Positions 1 to 10,581 of a stretch of 64,000 bases of DNA are shown here, one piece after another. Location: NCBI RefSeq assembly GCF_902686445.1, contig NC_062219.1:146736057-146800056 (forward strand), read 5' to 3'. Position numbers and translations under genes: made by a program. Position 1 is the stretch's first letter. The number at the start of each line of letters is the position of its first letter. The notes beneath the pieces were generated by a model. It was not told the DNA's origin. It searched no databases and saw only the letters and a program-made list of their open reading frames with translations. Source of the DNA: Sciurus carolinensis. Lineage: Eukaryota > Chordata > Mammalia > Rodentia > Sciuridae.

Positions 1-47
1 GTTCTCCTCGCGTGTAACCTCTCTCCTGGGGTCCCCTCTGCCTGCAG

Positions 48-154
48 GTTCCGTGTGCACCACCCGTACCAAGACGGGGGTGGGCTACCCGCAGCTGAGC
101 GCAGTGATCGAGTGCGCGGACTCGGCCCACGGCCTCAAGGGGCACATCATCTCC
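48..154 (+). CDS. GMPR: GMP reductase 1, internal exon with catalytic cysteine (residues 183-218)
   Basis: GMPR converts GMP to IMP and ammonia with NADPH, returning guanine nucleotides to the adenine branch of purine salvage in the cytosol. This exon follows a pyrimidine-rich acceptor ending in CAG (to 47) and ends before a GTGAGT donor at 155. It enters with the last two bases of a glycine codon and encodes 35 residues from SVCTT to HIIS. Counting back from the stop codon through all four exons, and assuming the usual 345-residue protein, the first Ser is residue 184. The Cys in SVCTTR is then Cys186, the catalytic thiol of the family, and Thr188 also falls here. The motif is intact. Upstream exons are outside the window. 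The paralogue GMPR2 is the main alternative, but the neighbouring ATXN1 and the sequence of later exons favour GMPR. Confidence 0.96.
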
Positions 155-984
155 GTGAGTCTGCCGGGCTGGGCGGGGTTGGGGCCGGAGATCTTGGGAC
201 TTCAGGGAGGCCCCCCGGACCCGAGGGAGGCCTACCTCCTGGCTGCCCTTCGGCCACTGTGGTTATGGCAATGACATTCAGCAGAGACGGGCCCTGCTGC
301 AGGGGCAGGGCAGCCCCGTGGTCAGTAGCAGGTGCGGGGCGTGATGGGGAGCTGCAGGCAGCCTCAGAACCCGGAGGGCACGTCCTAGGGATGCTTTTTC
401 ACAGAGCACCACAGACTCAGACAAAGCACATTCCCCAGCCCCCAGTTCTGGAGGCTACGGGTCCAGAATCGGTGTGGGCAGGGCCCTGCCCCATCCCAGG
501 GCACCAGGGAAGGGGCCGTGCCAGGCCTCCTAGCTCCTGCCGTGATACCAAAAGCTCGGGCCTCATCCCTGATGCCAATCCAGTAACGACACAGTTTGAG
601 AAAAAGGAAAAAGAAGATTTACTGCTTTGCTAGCAAAGGAGAAGCATAGGGAACTTCTGTCCCAGAGGCTGTGATTCTGCTCATCAGGGAGAACGGAGGG
701 TTTTTGAAGACGCGATTTGTTCCAGGTGTTCGCTGGTTGTGGCTCACTTGTCCGTTTGGGAGGTAGCCTTTCCTTAGATCTTCGGTGGCCTCCCTGCAGT
801 CTGCATTCCTGGGCTCCTATGTTGGCTGTGCTCCAAGGTAGATAACTCTGCCTAGGATGGGAATAAGGTAACCCTGTTCCCCACCCCAGGTTAGGGAGGG
901 GAGAGCAAGCACCTCCATTTTAAAATAGCCTCTAGGCCTGGGGGCAGAGCCACAAGGGCTGCATTCAAAGCCCAAGGGAACCAC

Positions 985-1215
985 TGTAGGAGTGTCTGTG
1001 GCTTCTGGCAGCTCCAGTGTCCACGTGGCCTTTTTCCTGTGTGCCGCTGTCTACATTCCCCCTTTTTATCAGAATACCAATCCTATTGGACTAGGGACCA
1101 CCCTCCTCCAAGATGACCTTGCCTTCACTAAATACCTCTTCAGTGACCCTGTTTCCAAATAAGGTCACGTTCTAAGGTTGAGGGGTTAGGATGGCAACGT
1201 GAATTTTGAGAGGGA
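985..1215 (-). mobile_element. Fragment of an old MaLR-type LTR
   Basis: The stretch around 1085-1210 contains phrases typical of ancient mammalian MaLR LTRs read in reverse: a 'gaccaccct' segment, then 'gaccctgtttccaaataaggtcac', written here only in part, and a 'gaattttgagaggg'-like end. A related 'agttctggaggct' phrase at 440-460 may be the other half of the same element, separated by unrelated sequence. Divergence is high, so the subfamily is not assigned. Confidence 0.45.
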
Positions 1216-3779
1216 TGCAGCTGGGCTCATACCACGCTACAGAATGCACCGTGTGGGGTCGCGCTTCCTAAAGTAAGTGAAGGGAAGTCCCGAGGGCAGG
1301 TGTTAGATGAAGGGGAGGTGGAAGGTATTAGGGAGGCCAGAGAGAATGACTGAAAAATCACACAATCAGAGGAATGGGCTGGCAGGAGGCAGGAGAGAGG
1401 GTGGCTGGAGATGGGCTTCAGGGCAGGTGTGGTGCGGTGGCCTGTGTTAAGGACTGGAACATCTCCCCAGAGCACTGGGGGCCATTGAAGAGGTCTGAGC
1501 AGGACAGTGGCCACTGGATCGATTTGTCTTGTGGAAACATCAAACAGGTTGCCTGGAGAAGGACTGAAAGGGACAAGCTAAGAAGGGAGCCCAGCAGGGA
1601 AGGTGTAATTCAGGCAGGATTTGACATGCCTCCACTACAGCGGCAGTGGGGCTTGGGAGCCTCTACAGAGCCAACAAGGAATGTTTGAGTGGAATTAAAT
1701 AAGCCTTGGCAATGGAGCAGCCGCTTGGGCAGCTGGGAGAGGAGGAGCCAGCTGCTCCTCTAGGAGAAGTACTGGCTACAAGGGAAGAGATTTGGGGTTG
1801 GCATAGGGTTCGCTTTCGGACTGTCAGTTTCCAAGCACTTGAGGGTATCAAAGAGGAGATCCATTCAGGGTCAAGTTCATGGCTGGAGACCTGATCTGAG
1901 CTGATCAGAGCCAATCGCTGCTAGATCCTGGGAGCCCAGGGAGTAGAGAGGTGAAGCCTGAGGTTGTGCTCAGGAGTCTGCGCAGGAACTGAGGGGCAGA
2001 CGCGGGAGGCCGAGACACAGAGGCCCCGCAGAGTGTCCCTCAGCAAGAGGGAGCGTCCCACTGTGACGGGGAGAGCAGACTCGGTGGCATGTGTGGGTGG
2101 GAGGGAGTGGAGGACAGGCATGCCGTATTCTAACAGAAGCTTCTGGAAGGAGGTCCAGCTTTACCCCGTGACTACCATTCAGACGGTTGCAGGTAGTGTT
2201 TGTGAGATGAGCTGCCAGGACGCAGTCTGGTGGGTGGTGCTGGAGAGAGCTGTGGCTGTCACTTCTGCGGGTGTTTGACGTGCACGGAGGTGTGTGTAGT
2301 TGTCCTTTGCTCTCACGGGGATTGGAAGTCACAGCCCGTGGATGCCCGAGTCCCCGTGTGAAATGGCGTGGAATTTGCATACCACCTACACACACCCTTC
2401 CACATACTGTACCCCATCTCTGGATGACTACAAATACGGTGTCAATAGTTGTATTGTTTGGGAACTGATGACAAAAAGGTCTGCACATTCGGTACAGATG
2501 CCATTTAAATTTTTTTCCTCTGTGGTTGGTTGAATCTGCAGATATGGAAGGCAGGCTACATATTTTATATGCATGTGCATATACATACATATCTGATAGA
2601 TGGGAGGCGTGGCCATTTTTAATGGTTCCATGATAGTGCCAACTTACGTGGAACAAATTAAACCTTCAGACCTTGTCGCCTCTGCAGTTGCTAGTCTAAG
2701 CTCCCACATTAAATCATTGATAAGTGATTTTTTAAAAAAACTCAAAAATGTGGAATTATGTGATCATCCCTGCAGATTGCTACCTTGTTGGTTTTGGCTT
2801 AGCCTCAGAGCTTGCAAGGTCTGAGATTTTTCATCCTGGTCTTAGGGTGTTGTTATACCCTTTGTGCCCAGGGTCTCAGGTGAGGCTTACCACAGCTCAT
2901 GAGCTCTACGGGCTCTGCCTCATACCGTGTGACTCTCAGCTAAGACCCCCACTAGGATCCAGACCCTGGACCCACAGTGCATTGTGGATTGCCTGTGCTC
3001 CTTCTACTTCCTCCTCCAGTGTTTCCATCTCCCCACCCTCTCATCCATTGAGTATTTATTGAGCATGTACTGGGTGCTAGAAGCTAGAATAAATGACCAG
3101 CATTTTATTGGCTGATACAGAGCTCTAAGGCCTCCACTTGTCTTTTTGCCCAGTGAAGAGATTCACTCTCCTTTACTGAACACCTGATGTGGGAAAGACT
3201 GACAGAATGCGTCTGCATTTGCTAAGGGAGGGCACTTGTCTCTTGGAAGCCACCAAGCACTCTCTGCCAGTGGTTTTCGGATGCTCGCCCCAGCCTTGTC
3301 TTGGGCTGGCTTCGTGAGGCCCACCAGAGACCTCTGATGCAGGTGTTGCCAACTCCATCCTAGAGAAAAGCCTCCTGCGCTGTGAGTCAGAAGTCTCCAT
3401 TAGTGATCATGCTCACCTTCAAGAGTCTTCACCAAATCTGGACCCCAGGTCACATGTTCCTTGAACGACCACCATTTCCAAAGGACTCGAAGGCCTGTGG
3501 GTGAAGTCTCACTCTGAGCTGCTTCTGAGACACCACATTTACGTCCTTCTGGAAACTTCAGACTTGCTCGGTTCACAGGACTGCTTGAGCAGATTGGGGT
3601 GGGGAGTCGTGGAGGCCCTGGAGGTGCCCCAGCCAACTCCTGTGGAAATCACCAAAGGATCTCTGCGTAGCACAACCCAGTGGGTTGTTTACCTCAGTTC
3701 TCTCCCTGAGCATGGTGCTCAGATCAGCGGTGTCGGCATCGACTGACGATGTGTCGGATTTCTTGGGCCCCACTCCAGA

Positions 3780-3840
3780 ACTGACCTACTGAGTCAGAAA
3801 CTGGTGGTGAGGCCCAGGGATCAGTTGGAACAAGCTGTCT
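3780..3840 (+). mobile_element. MER5-type DNA transposon fragment
   Basis: The segment 'ctactgagtcagaaactggtgg' (first 20 bases considered) followed by 'gaggcccaggg' resembles the central part of the hAT-Charlie nonautonomous element MER5. It is short and diverged. Confidence 0.4.
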
Positions 3841-4639
3841 GGGCCATTCCGACATGTCCTGAGGTTTGGCCTCACTGCCAGGCTCCAGGGCCAGCTCTCA
3901 TGTGCTGCAAGAGTCAGTGAGGGGCGCTGATGGCCCGGGCCTGCCAGACCTCTGCGGTAGGAAGGTGGCCCTGACAAGTCCACCTGAGTGCTTCCAAGGT
4001 TCTTATTTTTCCATAATTGGTGGGAGAGCTGCTGGACGGGGTTAGGAGTTCAGTCTGTGGACAGAAGACCAGATGCAGTTCACAGACTGCTACCTGAGTG
4101 GACCCTGCACTTCAGCCCCGCCTCGGCACCAGATGCACAAGTCCAGGTCCACAGCAGCCACGCTCCTGCCTGCCTGGGCGCCTGTAGCCTCGGGGGCACC
4201 TTCTCCCACTTGCCAAGAGGCCAGAACCTGCAGGAGGCCCATCAGATGTTTTGGAGCCTGTGACTTTGCCCAGTTTCTTTCCAGCTTCTCTTTCACACAT
4301 TCCTTACTGGATTAGCACACCCGTGCTTGAGGTCCTACAGGAAGCCCCACGGGCAGTGTGCAGCAGGTGTCCTGGGCAGCAGGAGGGGCTAGTGCTGGTT
4401 CCTATCTGTTATGACCCACGGAGGCTTCAGAGGGGCAGAGTGTGGAAAATTCCAAGATGCCCCCACATAGGCAAAGATTAAGGGGTGAGCAGCTCATTTC
4501 TTCTTGTCACACTGTTCTTTAGAAAGACCTAATCAAGTTCATTAAGTCTTTTCAGTTCCCTAAGAAAACATGCTTAATCTAGGAAAAGCTAGAAATGTGA
4601 ATAAACATTAAAAAATAAGTCTCAGACATGCTATGGTAA

Positions 4640-4745
4640 GGCAACCGCTGGTTCTAATCTTGTTCCATTTGTATAGCTGTGTGGCCTTAGGAAAGTCACT
4701 CAGTCTTTCTGAGTCTCATTTTCGCCCTTACTTAGAAAATGCCGA
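4640..4745 (+). repeat. MIR SINE
   Basis: The core 'gctgtgtggccttaggaaag' followed by 'tcactcagtctttctgagtctc' (read in parts) and 'attttcgccc' matches the conserved centre of the MIR family in plus orientation. Age and divergence are typical. Confidence 0.8.
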
Positions 4746-5004
4746 CTTCAGTTTCTTGTGGCACTTGAATGGAAAAGTGGCTATAAAGTTCACGATGGTT
4801 TCTGGTTTATAGTAGGCAGTAGACTGAAACTCCTTTTTTTCTCTAGGCATACTGAAAATTCACAAATCACTGCCCATGTCACATGATGTCTTTTGTACTT
4901 GAATATAATGATAACTGTCTTGAAAAACAAAACAAGTAACCCTTGTAAATTAGTGCCTTGAATATTTGCACAGGACAAGATACCAAACTGCTCCCCTGCT
5001 GTCC

Positions 5005-5203
5005 TTTTGGTACTGGGGATTGAACCCAGGGGGCTTAACCACTGAACCACATCTCCAGCCCTTGTTATGTTTTATTTTGAGACAGGGTCTCACTAAGTTG
5101 CTGAGGACCTTGCTCAGTTGCTGAGGCTGATCTTGAACTTGAGATCCTCCTACCTCAGCTGCCCCAGTCCCTAGGACTACAGGTGTGCACCACCACACCC
5201 AGC
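5005..5203 (-). mobile_element. Squirrel-type composite SINE (B1 + ID-like, MEN type)
   Basis: On the minus strand a 7SL/B1-like half (reverse of 'cctcagctgccccag' and 'gtgcaccaccacacccagct') is followed by an ID/tRNA-like half whose reverse is 'tactggggattgaacccagg'. The junction is an A-rich segment. The same two-part order recurs at 7888, 34412, 47133, 51794 and 59298, which supports a Sciuridae host. Confidence 0.85.
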
Positions 5204-7010
5204 TCGCTCCCCTCTTTTTAAAACCACCCAGGAGCTGCAACTCCTGGTGAAGGGAAATGTGTGTCTTAGGTTATCGAGGGTGCCCTGTTGCCCCATCTCC
5301 TGAGAACACGCAAGGATGCTTTGGACCATGCTTGGAAGTTACCTGTGAATGGCAGACGGGCACAGACTGCTTTGTCTTAAGACTTCCTGTCAAGTTGGAT
5401 TGCGTGTGGTTAACTGCAGACTGGCTCGTTTGGGGCATCGTCCATCTTGCAGATGCAAATGCAGGTCACACGGGCATATCAGTTTCCCCTCTGTGGCACA
5501 TCATGTAGCCATGTTGACTGTGGCCTTCTTGGCTCATCCGGGGAAGAGGGGCTGGTTTTCGTGTGGTCCCATTAATGTGGGGCATCTGCATCAGGCCTCA
5601 TCACTGACCACAGCTGGGGATTTTCAGGAACCCCCATGAGATACTGTTTCTGAGTCAGATTTTTCGAAACCTGTTCTAACAGGAGCATGAGTTTATTTAC
5701 TCTGTTTGAGGTTGTGGTTTGAAACCCTGTTGTGCAGAGCTGGTTTTGACAAAACACTAGAAAATGAACCGACAGGTAAGTGGCAGGCATGTCGAGGCTG
5801 TACCTGTGGGGCTGGAAGTGGTGACAGGTGTGTAGAGCCACAGCCCCCGCTTCACAGAGGTGGGGCCCGATACCTTGTGTGCAAAGATGCCTCTGAAGTA
5901 GCCATGCCTCCCTGCCCTGTGGCCCTCAGAGTTGGGGAAGCCAAACAGGGAAGACACACTCGATTGAGGGAATAGTTGATGGAGTTCTCACCCCTCCCTC
6001 CCATCGGATCAGAACTGCAGGGAAGCCATGCTGTGGGACGTCACCTCCAGCTCCGGGAGCAGCAGGCCTAACGTGCCGAGAGCAGAGCCCCGAGCCCAGA
6101 TCCAGATGCTCCTTGCAAAGTGGTCCATCTCAGCTCTCCATCAACCCTTCTGACTCCTGGTGTGGCATCTGCCTGCAGATTGTCACCCAGGGTAGCACCT
6201 AGTAGCCTGTGTTCCCCGTTCCTGGGGACAGGTGGCCCCTCAGGCCTCGGTGTTTTGCAGTGTTCCTCTGGGGCTGTCTCTCCCCTCCTGCCTTAGCTTC
6301 CTGGCAGTCCTGCCTGTCCGTCCGCCACTCCTTGCTACTCCTCCCCAGACTCACCCAGGCCACGCTGGGAGGAGCAGGCAGCAGCTGGGCCTTTTGCTGG
6401 GTCTTCTGTGTTTATAAGGAAACACGGTGAGCCCGGCATGCTGGGGACTTTGTACCACGTGGCTGGGGTGGAGACAACCCCCAGAGCCCAAGATAATGGT
6501 GTCCTGCTCTGACTAAACCAGCCCCAAACCTGTGCTCTGGGCGGGCAGAGCGGGTGTCGGGAATGGATGTTGAATTTTAAGGTAACTGGGATTAGTGTGT
6601 AAGGAGAGGAGGGGCAGGGGCGGCCGCAAAGGTAACAGAGTCAGCTCCCTGTCCTTCCAGAGCTTTCAAGTAATTCAGCTCTTACACGAAATAACTCTCC
6701 CCTCCCACCAGGCTCAGAGGGGAAGGTGGCTCCTGACAGAGAGTGGTCCTGACTCCTGGGGTGACTGGCCTGTTACCTAAGGGGCTCGACAGGGCACCCG
6801 AGTCTGGGGGGCGCGTGGGTATCTGGGGAGTATGTGGTAGCTTGGGGAGGGGGAGACGTGATTTTCAGGGGAGTCAGACCAGAAAGCAGCAGTGGGAGTC
6901 GCGGTGGGGCCAGCCGGGCCAGGGTGGCATGAACTCCGGATCATGGAGTCCTGGGGGCAGGGCCGGCTCCCACTGGTACTCATGTCCTCTCCTTGCTGTT
7001 TCCTCTGAAG

Positions 7011-7053
7011 GACGGAGGCTGCACCTGTCCCGGAGATGTCGCCAAAGCCTTTG
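7011..7053 (+). CDS. GMPR: GMP reductase 1, short internal exon (residues 219-233)
   Basis: This 43-base exon encodes DGGCTCPGDVAKAF and the first base of the following glycine codon. The acceptor is CTGAAG just before 7011 and the donor is GTAAGG at 7054. It starts on a complete codon, in register with the preceding exon, and its trailing base joins GA at 10422 to give Gly233. The Asp-Gly-Gly at 219-221 is part of the nucleotide phosphate-binding loop of the IMPDH/GMPR TIM barrel. The frame across all four exons is uninterrupted, so the gene looks functional. Confidence 0.95.
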
Positions 7054-7301
7054 GTAAGGATGGCCTGGCGGGGGGAGGGAAGGCGCTCCCTGAAGCAGGG
7101 GGCACTGGAACGAGGAGACTGAGGAGGGGGCTTTTCTCCCCGAGTTACATTCCCAGTGGGCCTGAATCCTGGCCCCAGGTTGGTACTGACCTGTGGCGGG
7201 TGGGCCAGGTGCTCAGGAGCTGGATCTGGAGGCGACATCCTGCAAGCTGGGAGTGTGTGAAGCCTTGGGCTCTTAATTACGATCATTCAGGACACCTGGG
7301 C

Positions 7302-7302
<1 letters not shown>

Positions 7303-7347
<45 letters not shown>

Positions 7348-7365
7348 GTGTGTGTGTGTGTGTGT
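7303..7365. repeat. (TG)n microsatellite
   Basis: About 30 TG units, broken once by TAGG near 7345-7350. Likely polymorphic in length. Confidence 0.97.
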
Positions 7366-7512
7366 TGCTGAGGATAAAACCCAAATCAGGCAAGCGCTCG
7401 ACCACTGACCTTACACTCCAAGCCCCAGGGGCCTCTCTTCACTCCACCTGAATTCCCTGGGAGGGAAGGGTCCCAGCCGCAGCTTCTCCGTGGAGGCGGA
7501 AGTGCCTGCTCC

Positions 7513-7526
7513 CCGCTAGGGGGCAG
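7513..7526 (+). promoter_or_regulatory. CTCF-like motif in GMPR intron
   Basis: CCGCTAGGGGGCAG differs from the CTCF core consensus CCASYAGRKGGCRS at one base (G for A at position 3). Sequence match only; occupancy is unknown. Confidence 0.5.
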
Positions 7527-7887
7527 CAGTGGCCATTGTAATTGAGGGGCTGACGCTGCAGGGCGGCAGGGGCGTCCTGGGATTTTCCTGGGAAAGCTGT
7601 AGGAGGCTGAGCATCCCAACGGGCAGTGAAACAGGACTGCCGAGCCCCGTGCTGACTCTGACCACTTAATCTTTGCAGAATGCATTCGGCAGTCAGAGCC
7701 GGCTGCACGGAGGGGGCCAACCTCAAGTGCCAGCTGCGGGTGGCAGCAGGAGGCAGAAGCAGGGCTCCCGCACTGCGGCTCTTTCTGATGGCAGCCCCCC
7801 AAATATATACCTATGTGTGCATACGTGTGCATGTATGTGCGTGTGTGAATATGTATCAATCAGGAAACGTCTTAGAAGTTTTTTTAA

Positions 7888-8076
7888 GGGGGTACCTGGG
7901 ATTGAACCCAGGGGCGCTTAACTGCTGAGCCACACCCCGACCCTTTTTTATTTAGAGACAGGGTCTGCGTCGTTTAAGGCCTCGCTAAGTTGCTGAGGCT
8001 GGTTTTGAACTTGCAGTCCTCCTCCCTCAGCCTCCTGAGCTGCTGGGATTATAGGTGTGTGCCATGGCACCAGGCT
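7888..8076 (-). mobile_element. Squirrel-type composite SINE (B1 + ID-like)
   Basis: Reverse-oriented ID half ('tacctgggattgaacccagg') followed by an A/T-rich joint and a reverse-oriented B1 half ending near 'gtgtgtgccatggcaccagg'. Same architecture as the copy at 5005. Confidence 0.85.
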
Positions 8077-8771
8077 CTGTTTTGTTTTTAAAACAAAAAC
8101 TCTGCTAGTGACAACAAAGCTTGGGTTTTGTGCGTCACAGCGGAGTTTTGTAGCAACCCAGAGAATGTCACGGAAGAACTTAATCCCATTCTCCCCACAG
8201 CTCTTGGCTGTGGAAGGACTACCTAGAGTCCCAACCTCTTCAGCTGGTGTACCTGATGGTTCCGAGGCCAAGGAGGTGACCGACGGGCAGCCTGGGGGCT
8301 TTGGCTAACGAGTGCCCACACGCCTTGTTATAGGATCGCCGGCCAAGGACATCCTTACTATTTACTTTGGAGCAGAGTCTCCTTAATCCAGATGGGTGTT
8401 GCATCTCAGGCTCCCTTTGAATTCAGCAGGAGCTGGGCATACCTTGAAGTGACTGTTCGTCACAGAGTCCCTTGTAGAGCCCAGCCCAGCCCTCGGCCTT
8501 GCCTTCTGCTCAGTTTCCTTCCAGGAAGCGTGTGATGCAGGGCAGACTCTGCTGACTGTGTCCTCAAGGGCCTCGCCAGGAACACTCTGAGGGGAAAAAG
8601 CTATGAGGGTGTAGGAAATAACTGAGACCTGCGTCCGCCTGGCTTGACGTGGGTCTGCTGTGCTCCTGGGGTTGTCATCAGCAAGTCTGTCCTATTAGAA
8701 TCCTGGCAGGATGGGGAGCTAGCCTTGGTGTTGGGACCCTGGGAAGGTCTGCAGAACCTCCTGCTGTGTAG

Positions 8772-8774
<3 letters not shown>

Positions 8775-8812
<38 letters not shown>
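8775..8812. repeat. (GT)n microsatellite
   Basis: Nineteen uninterrupted GT units. Confidence 0.97.
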
Positions 8813-8813
<1 letters not shown>

Positions 8814-9105
8814 TCGCTTGCCGAGTGCCAGGCCTAGGGGCCCACCCTCAGAGCAGGCCGTTCTGTAATGTCACATGGAAGGGACTGAAATAGCGCACAC
8901 CCCCGGGGCCTCTTGTTTGTATTTAAATGACTGGATGGAAGATGTCAGGGCCACTTTTCAGGCCTTCTGTGTTTTCTTCAGCTGAGGGTTTTGCTTCCTC
9001 AGCTTATTGAATACACCTGTACCCTGTTATTGTCTTGTCCTGTTCTCAGTATGAACCCTCAGTAAGACTTGATCCCAGGAGAAGTTGTAGCAGTTTCTTA
9101 ATATC

Positions 9106-9460
9106 CTAGTCTGTTTTCGGTAACTATAACAAAATACCCAAGACCAGGTAGTTTATAAGGATAGGAGTTTATTTGGCTTATGGTTCAGGAGGACCATATG
9201 TCCAAGAATGCACTTCTTAGTTTATGGTGAGGCCTTCTTGGTAACAGCAGGGGGCATCACATGGTGGGACAGCAAGCTGCTAGCTCAGGCCTCTCTCTTG
9301 TAAAGTCATGATGTCATGAAGGGTGCCCACCCTCATGACCTCATCTAGTCCTGATACCCTCCCTCAAGGCCCCACCTCCGAATACCATCCACAGATGGAA
9401 TTGGAGATTGTTGCCAACACGTGAACTTTTGGGGGACACGTTCAAGCTGTAGCGCAACAT
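9106..9460 (-). mobile_element. MaLR LTR (MLT1/MST-like)
   Basis: In plus-strand reading the element begins 'tagtctgttttcggtaacta' and 'taacaaaataccca', then 'tagtttataagg', 'cctcatgacctcatctagtc' and 'cccacctccgaatacc', and ends 'cttttgggggaca'. This is the reverse complement of a MaLR-family LTR, a nonautonomous ERVL relative with no protein here. Confidence 0.75.
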
Positions 9461-9467
9461 TTAAAAA

Positions 9468-9571
9468 TTTTTTTTTTAGTTGTCAGTGGACCTTTATTTA
9501 TTAATATGTGGTGCTGGGATTCGAACCCAGTGCTAGGCAAGTGCTGTACCCCTGAGCCACAACCCCAGCCC
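9468..9571 (-). mobile_element. ID-like SINE
   Basis: A T-run at 9468-9477 is the reversed A-tail. It is followed by 'ggtgctgggattcgaaccca' and 'cctgagccacaaccccagccc' (read in parts), the reverse of the tRNA-derived ID head with its A and B boxes. It abuts the MaLR LTR. Confidence 0.8.
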
Positions 9572-10046
9572 CTGTCACACTGAACATTTAACAAAGGGCC
9601 CTCTGCTCAGTTACCCAGGAACAGGATGAGAAATGGGACCCTTTTTATTTCTTCCATGTATTTTATTCTACTTTGTATTTTTCTGGGTAGTCATTCCCTG
9701 CCTACCCTGTGCCACCCACTGGGACAAACAGCCAACCGTGGGCCTGTCCCAACATAGCCTGCAGAGGCAGTCTCTGTCTGCTGTGGCTGTCCTGGACATT
9801 TCATGTCATTTGGTGACTCCTATGGCATATTATCAACTCGAAGGTGACTTATGTGGGGGTTCTCTCCTCCGAGCCCAGTCTCCAGTGGGGAGGTGTTGTC
9901 TGCTCTGGGGCCCCTTCATCTCTAAGCACGGGGAGGACACCAGGTGCCTACTGGGGACATGGCCGAGGAGTTACCCTATGGGATTAGACGACATGCTTCC
10001 CAAGGTGTTGCACACTTCTTAATGTTTACCTGAATCCAAGAGAGAC

Positions 10047-10126
10047 CTGTTTGGAAGTGCCCGTCTTTAATGACCATTAGGCGTGCTGATCTGTTTGGAA
10101 GTGCCCGTCTTTAATGACCATTAGGC
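10047..10126. repeat. Perfect 36-bp direct duplication
   Basis: The 36 bases from 10047 to 10082 (starting CTGTTTGGAAGTGCCCGTCT) recur without a mismatch at 10091-10126, separated by an 8-base spacer (period 44). The lack of mismatches suggests a recent event or an assembly artefact. Confidence 0.95.
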
Positions 10127-10287
10127 AGGGTCCAGTACATTGGCTGCAAACCTCTGCAGGTTGGTTAGTTGTTCCATTTGCTTCCCCCAGTGTCTGTGCC
10201 CTTGTCTCCCTGCAGGGCAACAGGGGCAAGAGAGGGGAAGAGAGGGAGGTTGCGTTGGGGAAGGACTTGGATCTTTCTGGAGTCCGG

Positions 10288-10345
10288 GGACTGGGTCTGT
10301 AGCTCAGGGGCGGAGCGCTGGGCGAGCGTGTGGTCCGTGCTGGGG
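10288..10345 (+). mobile_element. Worn ID-like SINE fragment
   Basis: The sequence 'gggtctgtagctcaggggcg' followed by 'gagcgctgggcgagcgtgtg' follows the ID/tRNA A-box pattern (GGCTGTAGCTCAGTGGTAGAG-like) but lacks a clear B box and A-tail. It lies about 75 bp upstream of the next GMPR exon. Confidence 0.45.
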
Positions 10346-10421
10346 GAGTGGGCCCTCTCGGAGCCCACCTGCCCAGGCCTCTTCCTCTGCTGCTTCCCTT
10401 CATCCCCACCTCTGTGTGCAG

Positions 10422-10581
10422 GAGCCGGAGCGGACTTTGTCATGCTGGGAGGGATGTTTTCTGGCCACACGGAGTGTGCAGGGGAGGTGATCGAGAGGAA
10501 CGGGCAGAAGCTCAAGCTGTTCTATGGGATGAGCTCAGAAACGGCCATGAAGAAGCACGCGGGCGGCGTCGCCGAGTACAG
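10422..10581 (+). CDS. GMPR: GMP reductase 1, internal exon (residues 233-286)
   Basis: The exon runs from a GTGTGCAG acceptor to a GTGGGT donor at 10582. It supplies the last two bases of Gly233, 52 whole codons (AGADFVML to VAEY) and the first two bases of Arg286. The [15 protein letters not shown] segment places Gly242-Gly243 in the GMP-binding loop. LFYGMSS (Gly268-Ser270) is the second ribonucleotide-contact loop of this enzyme family. Reading frame and loop residues are intact. Substitutions relative to my recollection of human GMPR (for example VIERNGQ for VFERNGR) are conservative. Confidence 0.96.

Larger units (their letters stand above)
155..7010 (+). other. GMPR: GMPR intron (6.9 kb)
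   Basis: This interval lies between a GTGAGT donor and a TTTCCTCTGAAG acceptor. It holds an old LTR-like fragment (about 985-1215), a MER5-like piece near 3.8 kb, a MIR near 4.7 kb and a squirrel-type SINE (5005-5203). Open frames in it are short and show no recognisable protein. Nothing else is identifiable. Confidence 0.9.
7054..10421 (+). other. GMPR: GMPR intron (3.4 kb)
   Basis: The intron contains a long TG microsatellite (7303-7365) and a second at 8775-8812, a squirrel SINE (7888-8076), a MaLR LTR (about 9106-9460) abutting an ID-like SINE (9468-9571), a perfect 36-bp tandem duplication (10047-10126) and a worn ID-like fragment (10288-10345). A CTCF-like motif lies at 7513-7526. Confidence 0.9.

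Noticed and set aside
2..633. 192-codon frame beginning at 55, overlapping the GMPR exon
   Set aside because: It reads the GMPR exon in the wrong frame and runs on into the intron; the GMPR frame with proper splice sites explains the conservation.
7303..7365. Microsatellite as a CRISPR-like or coding repeat
   Set aside because: It is a simple TG run; poly-Cys/Val translation is an artefact of the dinucleotide.
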